A DNA stretch of 64,000 nt from Myotis daubentonii (lineage: Eukaryota > Chordata > Mammalia > Chiroptera > Vespertilionidae), in NCBI RefSeq assembly GCF_963259705.1, contig NC_081849.1, positions 64,439,965-64,503,964 on the forward strand, in the 5' to 3' direction. Of the stretch, positions 1 to 11,725 are shown piece after piece; position 1 is the stretch's first letter, and every line of letters begins with the position of its first letter. Made by a program: the position numbers and the translations under genes. The notes below the pieces were generated by a model. That model did not search any database. It saw only the letters and a list, made by a program, of their open reading frames with translations, and was not told the DNA's origin.

Positions 1-222
1 ACTCAGGGCAAGTGTGGGAGGCAACCGATCAATGTATCTCTCTCACATCAGTCCTTCCCTTCCCTTCCCTTCCCTTCCCTTCCCTTCCCTTCCCTTCCCT
101 TCCCTTCCCTTCCCTTCCCTTCCCTTCCCTTCCCTTCTCTTCTCTTCTCTTCTCTTTTCTTTTCTTCTTCTTCTTCTTCTTCTTCTTCTTCTTCTTCTTC
201 TTCTTCTTCTTCTTCTTCTTCT

Positions 223-291
<69 letters not shown>

Positions 292-311
292 TCTCTGAAA
301 TTAAAAAAAAA
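1..311 (+). mobile_element. Ves SINE 3' part with expanded pyrimidine tract
   Basis: Begins inside a Ves SINE ('gggaggcaaccgatcaatgt') and ends with its 'cctctctgaaatt' plus A tail at about 311. The pyrimidine stretch between has expanded into (TTCCC)n at about 55-135, (TTC)n at 165-225 and (TC)n at 226-290. Open frames across it are low-complexity artefacts. Confidence 0.8.
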
Positions 312-1145
312 ATTACTCTCTCCACTCTTCCTAAAACTCTTCCCACCATCCACACCTATCTACCAGTTCCCAAACTAAAAGCAACTCTGAAGTCATTTTT
401 GATTGTTTCTTCTTCAGCTCCCAAGTCTATCCTATCACCAGGCGCTGTTGGCTCTACTTCATGAATCTCTCTCCAATCTACACTCTTCTTCCAATCCTAC
501 TGCTACTGTTTTAGATAAAGCTCTCATCACCTCCCACCTGGCCTCCTAAATAACCTCTCTGTTTCTGGTATCTTTTCTGGACAATTTTTGTATCAAAGAG
601 AACTTTCTAAAATATAAATCTAATACTTTCTCTTTTAATAACCTTAACTTCTGATGGATCATCTCTGCTTCCAAAAATAAAAATCCAAAGGTCTTCATTA
701 TCTTACTTCAATCTTCTTTAACATCCCCATCTCTTGCAATTCCCCCTACAACATCCCACAGCCCTTATTTCAAGCCCTACAGTTCAGCCACACCAAGCTG
801 CCTGCCGCTCCCCAAACACATGGCCCTTGTTTTTCTCCTGTACATGTTCTGTTCCCTCTATATGCAAAGCTGTTCCTGCCTGGTGAGCCCTCCACCTTCT
901 TTGATATTCAGCTCAAATGCCACTCTTCTATAAAGCTTTCCCTCACTGCCCAAGAAAGTTCATCTACTGTGGCATCTTTGGTCCTTTACCAGGGCACTTT
1001 CCAAGATGCACTGCAAATACTGGTTTATATATTTATCTCCCTGGACAAGTGATTCGAAGATTGTGAGCTCCTGAAAGACAGGTATCAGCTCTTACTCCTT
1101 GTGGTGTCCCCAGCTGTTCACTAAACCCTCAATAAAGGCTAACGG
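310..1145 (+). mobile_element. L2 LINE remnant
   Basis: Text follows the L2 3' half in order: the ACCTCCCACCTGGCCTCCTAA region near 531, 'gctgttcctgcctggtgag' near 871, 'agctcaaatgccactcttct' near 911 and 'gattgtgagctcctgaaaga' near 1,058. No open frame remains. Confidence 0.75.
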
Positions 1146-1558
1146 ATATCAAGAGAACCAGCTTTCCACACAGAAAAGAACCAGAAAGTGCTGCCCTTTC
1201 CCAGAGAGAGTGCCGCAGGCCCATGGAGTCAGCCTGGGGTACCAACCCACAGCTGGAATAAGATCAGCATATTTCCTTCAGCCTAAAAGAGGGGTTGAGA
1301 GAGGGTAGGAGGCAGAGGGAGGGGGGAGGGAAAGAGGGATAGATGGCCACTCCTTTGATGACTCAGTGTACTTTTCCCACATAGACAAAGAGACCTGATT
1401 CCATGGTTACAAAGTTGAGGACTAAACAGAACCTTCTCACAGTGCTCTGTTTTCAGTAGATACTGAAAAGCACTTGAATAATATACAGGTAAATGGTATC
1501 TCTACTTGGATGAAAATTTGCATTAAAAATTAAAAACTGAGTCTCTCATGTTAGTTTT

Positions 1559-1566
1559 TCTTTCTC

Positions 1567-1628
<62 letters not shown>

Positions 1629-1695
1629 CCCCCCCCCCGCCTCCCTCCCTCCCTCTCTCCCTCTCCTCCCTCGCCCTCTCCCTCTCATTTTCTCC
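1559..1695 (+). repeat. (TC)n with C-tract and (CCCT)n
   Basis: Simple repeat: TC dinucleotides to about 1,626, a run of C, then CCTCCCT units. Low-complexity only. Confidence 0.95.
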
Positions 1696-4690
1696 CTTCT
1701 TTATTTAGCTGAGATCATTTCCGGCAAGCAGAGAAAAGTTAAAATGGCCACTGGGAAATTTTTCTAGCCTCTATACTCAAATACCCTCTGGAAAAATACA
1801 CTAGATTTACAACCACAACATATACAACTGGGTATCTTAACTGTAAATCTAATGTAGTGATTGTTCCTTTAGATATGTCCTTAATTTTACGTGAGTGACA
1901 AATACACCCTTTAACGACTATAGGTTCTAATCATTTCCAAATGACTGATTTTCACTGCATTGCTACCGTACATTTTCTTTATGTAAATAACTAAATATTT
2001 CTAAATTGCACCATTAGCATAGAGGAAAACATTTGCTATTTATTTTTAAATGTCTGGGGAGAGGGTTATAAGCATATTGCTAAAAAATGAGCTTTATAAC
2101 AATTTTGTAAGCATGTTATGTTTGAAAATACACTATTTATCTAATGGAAACTATAATATTAAAACCCGACAAGCTTCTATAAATTTATCCTTTTAAAATG
2201 TAAACTATTAAAATATGAAGAGAAATCCTTTTTATCCCAACCCCATATCAAAGTCCTGGGGATTTTGCATTTATACGGAGCAGAGTTCATGAACTCCTGC
2301 TCACCATGTTAACAATCTACCAGGATTTCTAAAGACTCAGCAGGGGTTAGAATTAGAAGGCTCTGCCAGCAGCATCAATAACAGGAACAGTGACACTGTG
2401 CTCCTCAAGGAGGGCTCAGCACATTCAGGGACTGGAGCCTATAAAGGACAGAAGTCTACAGTTAATAATTCCAAATAAAATCCAGAGGGACACATTACTT
2501 CAGATTTGGTTTTGGGGAATTACATACATGGGTGTATATATGATCTGTGTTAGTATAGTATATATATTATGTCATGACAACCAGATTCATCTTAAAGAGG
2601 CTTACCACTTAAAAGGACTTTTGAGTTCAAATTTTTGTCTGTTTTTTAATGTGTTTTTAAATATATTTTTATTAATTTCAGAGAGGAAGTGAGAGGAAGA
2701 GAGAGAGAGAAACATCAATGGTGAGACAAATTTTTGTTTTGATTCACATGAAAAAAAAAAAGATGTAAACAAAACCACAAATATTTCTTTTGGAGGCAAG
2801 AAAATGGCTAACTCACGATGGAAGCCTTTTGGCTACACCCCAAGCAATTTGGCGTGTCCTGTGCCAACGCAGGTGGCAGGTCAATTCAGAGACACATGAA
2901 AACAAAGGGAATACACCTCAATTTATATATACGTTAGAAGCTCATTTCAAAGCATTTTTGAAATAAATGAAACTTTGTACAATACAAATTGGTTACCTAT
3001 GGATTTTCACAGGCAAGAAAACATTTCATATATTTTTTAAAAAATTGTTACCCAATTTCCTATCTTCACTCCCTTTCCCATAAAAGACTGATTTTTTGAA
3101 ATGGATTCTTGGGGCTTGGTTTAAAAAATGGCTCAAGAAAGGACAATATTCAAATGTTAAGGCCACGTTAACCATTAACGCTCTGCTATTTTCCCTTCTC
3201 TCTTTGGAGGCCTAAACAGTATAAAAGGTCTGCGTTTCCTGTTGCTGCCTGTGGCAGGAAGAAAGTAGATCACATTCTACCCGTTTGTTTTTGAAGTTAA
3301 AGGAAAATGACAGTGATCGCTAAAGGCGGCGTGGGCTCTGCGTTAAGATTACTCCATATCCGTGATTTGCAGTTGAGTCTCGTGACCTTTAATTTTTAGA
3401 AAGCTCAAACATTATAAACCCATACATTTACAATGCCCACGTCTGTTGTTCTTTTAGCTCATCATCCTTGTAGTGGTTATTCCACACTAAACAAAGACTT
3501 CCGTGAGATTTCATGGGGTTCTTGTTAACTATTCTCCAATTAGGCTAAATGATAACCTCAATTTTTTATCCTTGCAGGTAAACCTACTTCGATAAGGCTG
3601 AACTAGTGATTTCATAATCATCTCAATCTTCTCTGTCCCTAATTCCACAAAGCAGATCTACGGTAGTCATGGCAATTTTTACTAGGGAGCTAAATTGTCT
3701 TTTTTTCTAAATTACCATATGCACAAATTCTGCCTGTAAGGAAAGAGCTATGTTATTTGCAGCCATGGACAAGCTATTTGTATCTAAGACATTCAAAATG
3801 ACAAAAAGTTGAGAGAGAGAGAGAGAGAAAGTTAATAAGTTAATGGGAATATATAAGGGAAATTTATCAGAGTCAGCAAGTTTTCTTCCTTCCTTAACCA
3901 TGCAAACCAGGAAATTCTTTTGAACAATAACAAGTTTAAAAGTATATTCCATTTCCTTATCAATCCACAAAACGTTTGTGTAACACATAAACTATACATT
4001 TGTATTTTTTTATTTCATTTTTAAGTATAGTGATAATCTTAACAGATGAAAATGGATCCATATTAAAACTATGACATAAAATCACACATATATGGTTATT
4101 AACTTGAGAAAACAGGAGATTAACCTGCTTCTTGATGTTGTCATCAAAACAAGCATTTAGTAAACTGCTAAATATTATATATTTAAGATATGTCCTTTCT
4201 ATTTTAAATACTTTACCCTTTACTGAGGTTTTTTATTTGATATGTGTCCAAGGTGCAATGATAAATCTTCTCTCCTGCTATTTGATAAGATGCCAGAGCT
4301 TTCTTAAAGGTTTAAGAATAGAGCTGCTGAACTATTTTTTTTCTACTGCAAGTTATATATGAGAGTTGGTAGCAGCCTGTTGAAAGAACTTTACCTGTGG
4401 ATAACAGTCCTTATCTCACCTCTATCTATCATGCTATCAATTTCTTTATTCCAGGAGTTTACCTTTGGGCAGCTCATACACCAGCTGTCAATCTTTCCTC
4501 ACCCCGAGACTTCGCAGCAAACCAAGCTCAGGTGTATTGAAGCTTCACAAGAAGAAATTGTTTTCCTTTCTCCAACTAGGACAGGTGTAGTCAAAGTGCA
4601 AGCCTCCGGCATTCCAGATGTGCCCTGTCACAGTGCAGCCAGAGTGTTTTATCCCTGCCTCCCAGGTCTGGCTCCTTATCTGGAGATTTT
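1696..4690. other. Intergenic, no gene recognised
   Basis: AT-rich single-copy-looking DNA apart from the short SINE fragment at 2,648-2,725. Small open frames up to about 100 codons have no recognisable family. A TATAAAAG-like box lies near 3,220, but nothing downstream supports a gene. Confidence 0.6.
2648..2725 (-). mobile_element. Ves SINE 3' fragment
   Basis: Reverse-oriented tail and pyrimidine region ('tttttattaatttcagagag', then GA-rich, then 'gaaacatcaatg'). The tRNA-related half is absent. Confidence 0.65.
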
Positions 4691-4699
4691 CTACATTTT

Positions 4700-5330
4700 G
4701 CTTCTTGTCCTAGTTTTACCTTTGCCCCACACACCTCTCACTAAGGCAGATTTGAAAAGACTGAAACAACCCAAATGTCCATCTGTAGTGGGCTGGTTAA
4801 ATAAATTATGATACTCCATAAATGAATTGCTATGCAAAGGAAAAGGAAGGAAGGAAGGAAGGAAGGAAGGAAGGAAGGAAGGAAGGAAGGAAGGAAGGAA
4901 GGAAGGAAGGAAGGAAGGAAGGAGGGAGGGAGGGAGGGAGGGAGGGAGGGAGGGAGGGAGGGAGGGAGGATGAAGGTGGGGGGGAAGGAGAAACTGAGAA
5001 TGTTCTCTATGTATTGGTATGGAGAGATTTCAAAGATATATTAAGTGAAAAAGGAAAACACAGAATAGCATTACCTTTTGTATTAAAGAAGAAGAAAAAA
5101 AACATTTATGATTGCTTGTATATTCCTAAAGAAATTCTGAAAAGATATATTAAAAACCAAACACTGGTTACTGGGGTTGGGGTGTGGGAACTAGGCATGA
5201 TGAAAGACCGGTTAGTGAGAGAACAAGTTTCATGATATACCTTTTTTTACTTATTTTTAAACTATATGACATATTGTCTATTCAAAAATTTAAATTAAAA
5301 AGAAACAGTGGCTTTATTTAGTGCAAAGGG
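4700..5330 (+). mobile_element. Old LINE 3'-region fragment around a GGAA repeat
   Basis: Flanks of the GGAA repeat resemble decayed L1 text ('cccaaatgtccatctgtagt' before it; 'ctggttactggggttggggt' after it). The microsatellite appears to have grown within this old LINE. Assignment to a subfamily is not possible by eye. Confidence 0.5.
4843..4969 (+). repeat. (GGAA)n followed by (GGGA)n
   Basis: About 19 GGAA units followed by about 12 GGGA units. The open frames over it are repeat artefacts. Confidence 0.95.
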
Positions 5331-5576
5331 GCTAAAAGAAAAAAATACTAAGAAAGTCTCTTTCTTAGTCAGCCTATTGACACTATACAGACGGTCCCTG
5401 ACTCAGAGTGGTTCGACTGAATGATTTCACCTTTACGATGGTAGGAAAGCGATACACACATGGATCTTTTCCACAGCTAGTGATATGTGGTACCACACTC
5501 TCTCGCGATGCTGGACAGCAGAAGCCAGACACCCTCCTAGTCAGACACGTGACCACAGGGTAAACATACTCTACAG

Positions 5577-5989
5577 CAGTGGTTTTCGACCTTTTTCATC
5601 TCATGGCACACATAAACTAATTACTAAAATTATATTTTTTGCCAATCTGACAAAAAAAGGTATAATTTTGATTCATTCACACTGGACAGCTTTTTAAAAA
5701 TCCTCACCTGAGGATATATTTATTTATTTTAGAGAGAGAGGACGGGAGAGAGAAACATGAACCAGTTGCCTCCCACATGTGCCTGGACCAGGGATCAAAC
5801 CTGCAACCTTTCGGTTTATGAGACAGAACTCCAACCAACTGAACCACACTGGCCAGCCCTGTTGTTGTTTTGTTTTTTGTGGGTTTTTTTTTTGGACAAT
5901 TTAAAGGAAAAGAGGTCAGTGCCCCTGACTAAATACTCAGGAATTGCATGTTTTAAAAATTCTTGTGGCACACCAGTTGAAAACCGCTG
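5577..5989 (+). mobile_element. Non-autonomous hAT element with 8-bp target duplication
   Basis: Inverted termini CAGTGGTTTTCGACC and a degenerate GTTGAAAACCGCTG are flanked by exact 8-bp duplications CTCTACAG at 5,569-5,576 and 5,990-5,997. An 8-bp duplication and CAGTGGTT ends are diagnostic of hAT transposons. A minus-strand Ves SINE is nested inside. No transposase is present. Confidence 0.9.
5705..5862 (-). mobile_element. Ves SINE nested in hAT
   Basis: Reverse-oriented SINE: tail 'tatttatttattttagagag' first, then the B-box region and the head ending 'ccacactggccagccct'. It lies within the hAT at 5,577-5,989 and is therefore younger. Confidence 0.8.
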
Positions 5990-6479
5990 CTCTACAGTGT
6001 ACTGTGTTGCCCGCGTTGTTTGTGTATTGTGCTCTGAGCACGGTCAAGGCAGGCCATGCTGAGCCATAATATTCAGTATGTTAGGTGTGTTACATGCATT
6101 TTTGACTTATGATGTTTTCAACTTACGATGGGTCCATTGGGATATAATCCTGTCATGAATGGCGAAGCATCTATAGTCTGATGTAGAGAATAAATGACCA
6201 GGAAATTTAAAAAGAAAATTTAGAAAAGTACCTGTGAAAGAAGCTAGGACCGGTTCTGGTTGAAGAATGGGCTGAAAGACCTCCAAAATATTATCTACTA
6301 ATCCTATGGCTTTTTACTGGTTTTCATCCATGTGTTAAGAGTGAGCAGAAAGTATGCTAAAGAGGACTTACATTACAGTAGGATTGGATACGCTCTCCTT
6401 GAACATTTTCTTCATTTTTTTTAAAAGGCACCCGGGGTACTGCCTCTTTCACACTTCAGTTTCCAAAGGCGGAAGGTGA

Positions 6480-6700
6480 AGTGCAAAAGCCTGAGCCCTG
6501 GAGCAAAGCCAACGCCAACGCCACCGCCAACGCCACCTCTCCCACTTAGTGGCTGTATGCCCTGTGCGCACCATTAAGCTGCACGGTGCCTTGCTTTTCA
6601 CTGCTCAGTGGGGGTCAGAATAGTGTCTATCCCATAAGGCCACTGCGAGGACTAATCGATACACGAGAAGAACTGCGCGTGACTCCAGTAAGAACAGTGT
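6480..6700 (+). mobile_element. MIR SINE with hexamer expansion
   Basis: Order of MIR features is visible (a 'gcctgagccctggagc' start, 'gtgacctt..'-like middle and 'cactgcgaggactaa' end). A short AACGCC repeat has grown at about 6,507-6,536. Confidence 0.55.
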
Positions 6701-6821
6701 GAATGTCTGCTACTTTACCTGCTTGCTGTTTACCTTTCTTTAAAAGTGCTTCCTCCCTGGCCTAATACTCACCCTTCCCATGAACCCTTGTTCTTTTTTC
6801 TCCTTTTTCCTTCCTTCTTTC

Positions 6822-7047
6822 ATTGAAGATTATTTTAGAGGAAGGGAGAGAAAAGAGAGAGGGGGGGAAACATTAATGATGAAAGAGAATCATTGATCGG
6901 CTGCCTCCTGCACAACCCGCACTGGGGATTGAGCCTGCAACCTGGGCATGTGCCCTGACCGGGAATCCAACCATGACCTCCTGGTTCAATCCAACCGTGA
7001 CCTCCTGGTTCCTAGTCCAACGCTCAACCACTGAGCCACGCCTCCTT
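6822..7047 (-). mobile_element. Ves SINE with internal 24-bp duplication
   Basis: Reverse-oriented full SINE ending 'caaccactgagccacgcc'. A segment starting 'aatccaaccatgacctcctg' near 6,964 is repeated immediately with one change ('aatccaaccgtgacctcctg' near 6,988). Confidence 0.8.
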
Positions 7048-7464
7048 TCTTTTTAATAAAAGGATGTAATCAGTCACTAAAACACTCCCACGGCGTTTCT
7101 GAGATAAGATCATCCCAAAGAAAGAAATTCATAAAGGAAGCAAAGTGTGGGGAAATTCAGATTAAGAATAAGGACATAAAGTTAACTCCTTACCTTTCTA
7201 AACCACTTTGTAAAGCTATATGTTATCTTATTTGACCCTCCTAGCAACTCTTGAGACTATGGGGGTGATTTTAAATAAAAAGGCAAAGGCGGTTAGCAGG
7301 AGGGGGTGAGGCCAAACTGTGTGTTACAGGTTAGCGATAATGTCTGACTAGCTCAGTTCAGCGGTTCGCTGAACACCTGCGAGAGCTGGGCACTGTGCTG
7401 ACCTCCACATTCCAAAACGCTCTTCGCTACAGTTTCCACGGGATAAAGCATCTCTCCGAGTTTC

Positions 7465-7715
7465 ACTCAACTTGAGGATCGTGCTACTTAAAAGCTACTG
7501 TGACATCATGGAATAGAAAGGACCGGGCATTCCCTGGCAAAAGATCTTGGGCTTCCTGAGCGTGGGTAACTGACTTAACGTCTCTAAGCCACTTTTCTCA
7601 TCCCTAAATGTATGAGTAACACCACCAGGTGGTTGTAAGGGTTAAACAAGAGCATGGATACAAAAGAAGTTTGTAAACTATCAAGTTCCATAGCAGATAT
7701 TAGATACTGCTACCG
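7465..7715 (+). mobile_element. MIR SINE
   Basis: Ancient mammalian SINE text: 'gggtaactgacttaacgtct', 'ctaagccacttttctcatc' and 'ggttgtaagggttaaacaag', in the order of the MIR consensus. Confidence 0.6.
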
Positions 7716-8479
7716 GACTTAGCAGTGGAATGCAAGTTCAAACCTAGGTGGGGGAGGAAAAAAAAAAAAAAAGGTGACCTGATAGGAAAACATCCCTAGG
7801 TCCTCAACCCTTAAAAGACCTCCCAGGGAGCGTAGCAAGAGTACAAAAACTCACACTGTCTCCCCTGCGGAGGGTACCCACTGAGCCAACAGGGGTAGGC
7901 AGCATGGGTCAATCCCATTTTAGCAAATGTATTCCTTTCCATTTGCTCCAACTGTTGGTAGGAGGTGAAGGTTGTGGGGGGAGGAGGGGGATGGGGAGCA
8001 AACTAGACAGCTGGTGCTACACGAAACAGAAAGATCTGTTTTACCTTAAAAAAAAAAAAAAAAAAAACCTGTGGGAAATCGTGGGAGAATGAAAGAAGCA
8101 AGCAAGTGCTTGGGGCATTTCAGCTGGTAAGTGAAAGAGAGAGAAACTGCCCCAAGACAGATGCAATCCACACCCTCCATCTGCAATCGGAGAGAGGCTC
8201 ACATGTCAGAAGAGAAGTGTGTCCTCCCGCAGGGGGATTGTGAAGGCTGTCAATGTTCTAGCCATGAGAAAACAAAAAATCTATATGGAACATTCCAACA
8301 TGTGGAGGCCTGATAGAGCTCAGAGCAATGTTCCATGGGAGTTTGCCTCTTGCGGGCTTCTCGCTTGGACCGGGAATGTCAGCAGGAGGCACGCTTCCCA
8401 GGGAGGGGAGGTGGTGTCTGAACCTGCTCAGAGGCAGGCCCGCTGCTTCTGATTTAGGAAGTCAGCAGAGCGAGGCAGT

Positions 8480-8735
8480 TAGGTAAGCCGACTGTCAGTC
8501 ACCCCGCCTGGGTCCACGTCCCAGCTCCTCTGCTCAGCGCTTAACCTGTGTGAGTTTGAATTGCTTTCCTTTGTAAGTTGCTTGACGTGGCTAAGCTTCC
8601 GTTTCCTGGTGTATGAAATGGGGGCTAATCACAGTCCCTTCCTCAGATTGCTGCCGTGATTAAAGAAGATCATGTTTATAAGGCAATTAGAAAGGGCCTG
8701 GCATCTAGTAAGTAGTTAAACCTTGGCTAGTATTA
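8480..8735 (+). mobile_element. MIR SINE
   Basis: Shows the MIR order: 'gcctgggtccacgtcccagc', 'gttgcttgacgtggctaagc', 'gaaatgggggctaatcacag' and 'attgctgccgtgattaaaga'. Confidence 0.65.
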
Positions 8736-8804
8736 TGGTGTTGTTACGAGAGGCAAGTTCGCTAGCTTACCTCAGTTCCTAAGGCTGCGGGCGTGGGGAA
8801 CGTT

Positions 8805-8985
8805 CATATAAGGCCCTTGGAATCCTTTGATCTGGTCCCAGGCATTAGGAGCGCCGCGTTCATTAAATGTGTGACAGAATACAGCGGGCTGATTTTTAAG
8901 CTGATAATTTTGTATGGCCCGTGAATGATGTTGCAAATATCTGAGTGGCCCTTGGCAGGAAAAAGGTTCCCCACCCCTGGCTTAG
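8805..8985 (-). mobile_element. Non-autonomous hAT-like remnant
   Basis: On the minus strand it reads CCAGGGGTGGGGAACC followed by 'tttttcctgccaagggccac', text typical of a widespread hAT-type non-autonomous family. The other end is degraded. Confidence 0.55.
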
Positions 8986-9154
8986 AGAATAGGGAGTTAG
9001 CGTGGAAGACAGTGAAAACTGTCCTGTAGCATCCAACCGAAGAACAGACCTTGCACACTCACTGGCAACTGAAGAAAAGCGTCACACGTTTGTGTGGTGA
9101 GCTGTTTTAGATAACAAGCTGAACATCTGCATAGAAAGGCAGCCAATCCCAGGG

Positions 9155-9395
9155 AATACCTAGCATCGGAGCTCGGTTGGGGTTCCGGCTCCTGCTCTCA
9201 CTAGCTCTGTGATCTTGGACAAGCCATATAAGCTTTATGCCTCTGTCCTACATTTGTAAAATGGGGTGATACTAACAGTACCCATCTCATGGCGTTGGAG
9301 TGAAGATAAAATGAGACGATGCATATCTTAGTACAGCCCTTAGTACATACAGCCCTGGCATATGGAAAGTGCTTAATCATTGATGGCTAATATGG
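9155..9395 (+). mobile_element. MIR SINE
   Basis: Shows the MIR order: 'tcactagctctgtgatcttg', 'aaaatggggtgatactaaca' and 'gtacagcccttagtacatac' with the final 'aaagtgcttaatcattgatg'. Confidence 0.65.
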
Positions 9396-9557
9396 CTTCC
9401 TCCGCTGCAAAAAAAAAAAAAAAAAAAGAATCAGGGTTGTTTATTAATTTAATTTAAAGCCCACCTTTCAGAGTAGAGAAGCAAAATATACTCTCTTTTG
9501 GGAATCAATTCCTACTCTCATCAGAAGTAACTTTCTCTTTTATGGTTTATCAGTCTT

Positions 9558-9761
9558 GCCCTGGCCATGTGGCTCAGTTGCTGGCCATCATCCCTTGCAC
9601 CAAGAGGTTGCTGGTTTGATTCCCAGTCAGGGCACATGCCTAGGTTGTGGGCTCCATCGCCAATAGGGGACGTTCTGCTCTCACATCCATGTTTCTCTTT
9701 CGCTCTCCCTCTCCCTTCCTCTCTCTCTAAGAAGCAATAACAATTTTAAAAAGGGAAAAGA
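9558..9761 (+). mobile_element. Ves SINE, 12-bp target duplication
   Basis: Full-length copy from 'gccctggccatgtggctcag' to an A-rich tail. Target duplication TTTATCAGTCTT at 9,546-9,557 and 9,762-9,773 is exact. Confidence 0.9.
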
Positions 9762-10149
9762 TTTATCAGTCTTTCCTAGAATGAAGCAATTTACCCGGGG
9801 CATTAGAATACTTTTAGATTGGCCTACCATGCAATCTGGCTTTCATTAGTATGCTTTCACTAAACTGAGCAGAAAATTTATCTGAGGTAATTGAAAATTT
9901 TGAATTGTCTCTGCGAGCTATGATTAATATTCTTCCCATATTTATGTGTTGTGTTTTATAATTAAGTCATAGTCATAAAAGCAATGAGGCAAACGTCTCG
10001 AAAATTCTAGCAAAATAAAACAAAACTCATTTGCTTAAAGGTTTATCAGCCTTATAAAATTCATTCTGCATATTTTAAAATTTTGCCAATTCAGTAAAAT
10101 TCAGTAGACGCACAATTTAAAAATGTCTATTAAGCACATCAGAAAATAT

Positions 10150-10225
10150 AAATACACCCATTCATCTAGTCAGTCAATGTTCCTGAATGCCTACTATGTG
10201 CCAGACACTGCCCTCTGTTTTAAAT
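10150..10225 (+). repeat. L2-type 3' motif
   Basis: The phrase 'gcctactatgtgccagacac' is the common L2 3'-end motif. Similar decayed copies of this motif occur near 21,225, 25,075, 34,975 and 36,770. Confidence 0.5.
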
Positions 10226-11389
10226 CAAATATTCCGTATTTATTCACTCTTACAAAGGTCTTACATTTATCATTATTATCTGCATATCATTCAGATTTTT
10301 GCATGATCCGATAATATTGCAATCTGATTAAATCAGCTAAATATTCCAAACTCTGTCACTTTAAGAATTTGTAACATTTTCCATTAACATTCCTCTCTGG
10401 TTTTATGTACTTGACTGTGCTGTGGGATGCAGCATAAATTATCTGCCTTCAGCAAAACGAACAGCTGAAATGCACTGCCGCCTGACAGCACTCGTTAGGC
10501 CGTGAGCTGCTGTGAGCACACACTGTGCTGGTGATTGTCTGCCTTCCACTTGCCTCAAGAAAGTCTGTAAGTGGTTCAAAACGTGAGAGTTTGGCCACCC
10601 AGTACCCAAAATGAGCCCAGTACTTTAGCATCATACTTAGGAGTTAATTAATAAACCACAGGCTTTTCAGCAAAAGCTTTCTAATAGAGCCTAAGAAGAG
10701 GATAAGTCTATTTTTAAAATACAGAAGTCATTGTTTACTTAGCTAAAAATTCTTCTTAAAATATCACCTCTTGCGGTCTCCCCATCCATGTCCCTAGCCT
10801 AGCCTGTCTGGAAGACCCTGCCTACCTACTCCATCTCCTCCCCTGTCTCCACACCACCCCAGGGAGTTTTCACGTAGCCCTGGCTGGGACCGATCTGAGC
10901 ACTGAGCACACTCTAGGTGCTTATTCAATGCCCTTCTGACCTCTCGCAGCTTCTCCCAGGTCATTTTTTTTTAATATAGTTACTGGTGTCTCTATCTCCC
11001 TCTTCAACTCAACTTTGAGTTTGTTCATTTTGTATTTCCCATAGTCCCTGTCTGTTAATGATCAGGTGAGTGAGCCTGGGTTGATACATTCACACATGAT
11101 GTACCTCAATTTCCTCATCTAGCAAATGGGCATAGCAGTATCTGTTTTGCCTAACTGGAGTTTGTCATGCCATCAAATTAGATAATACTTGTGAAAATAA
11201 GCTTCGAAAGTACTACACATGCTTTTGGAAGTGACTTGATGATATTTATCAAGAGCTTTAAATTTTGTCATTTTTTCTTATTCACTAATTATACTTCTAG
11301 TTATCAATCCCTAAGGAAAAACTGTATATATGGAATAATTTTAAATACAATTCAAATATTATTTTTAACAAAAAAATAAAATTATGTAA

Positions 11390-11725
11390 ACATCCAACAA
11401 GAAGGCTAAGTAAATTACTACATATTGACTCAATAAACATTATACACCATTTTTTAATCATAAAAATTATTTTTAAAAATGATATAACAAATAACTTGAG
11501 AAATATTTAAGATGCAGTATTCAAAGAAAAATGAGTACCAGAATTGCACATCTAATTCGACAAGTGTGTACAAAAAAATCTACTCACAAAAACACTTATT
11601 AGGAGTAAGTACACCAAAATACTAATAATATTTGGGAATAAAAGAGTAATGAGTATCTTTCCTCTTTATGTTCCCTTGCATCTTCCAAATATTGCATAAT
11701 AAATACATATTACTTTGAAAAGAAA
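11390..11725 (+). mobile_element. Old L1 3'-end fragment
   Basis: AT-rich text resembling old L1 ORF2-end and 3' UTR sequence, finishing with 'tattactttgaaaagaaaag'. Heavily decayed. Confidence 0.5.

Larger units (their letters stand above)
5388..6180. mobile_element. Old DNA transposon remnant split by the hAT
   Basis: Outer segments 5,388-5,568 and 5,998-6,180 belong together. The left begins ACAGACGGTCCCTGACTC and has 'tttacgatggtaggaaagcg'. The right has 'tttgacttatgatgttttca' and 'aacttacgatgggtccattg'. The layout resembles pogo/Tigger-like elements with TA target sites, but I cannot name the family. Confidence 0.5.

Noticed and set aside
12..464. 150-codon open frame rich in Ser, Leu, Phe and Pro
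   Set aside because: It is translation of a pyrimidine microsatellite inside a SINE plus L2 text.
3200..3260. Promoter suggested by a TATAAAAG-like box
   Set aside because: No open frame, CpG content or splice pattern downstream supports a gene.
4359..4811. 150-codon open frame
   Set aside because: No recognisable domain, no homolog that I know, and its end runs into old LINE text. Likely chance.
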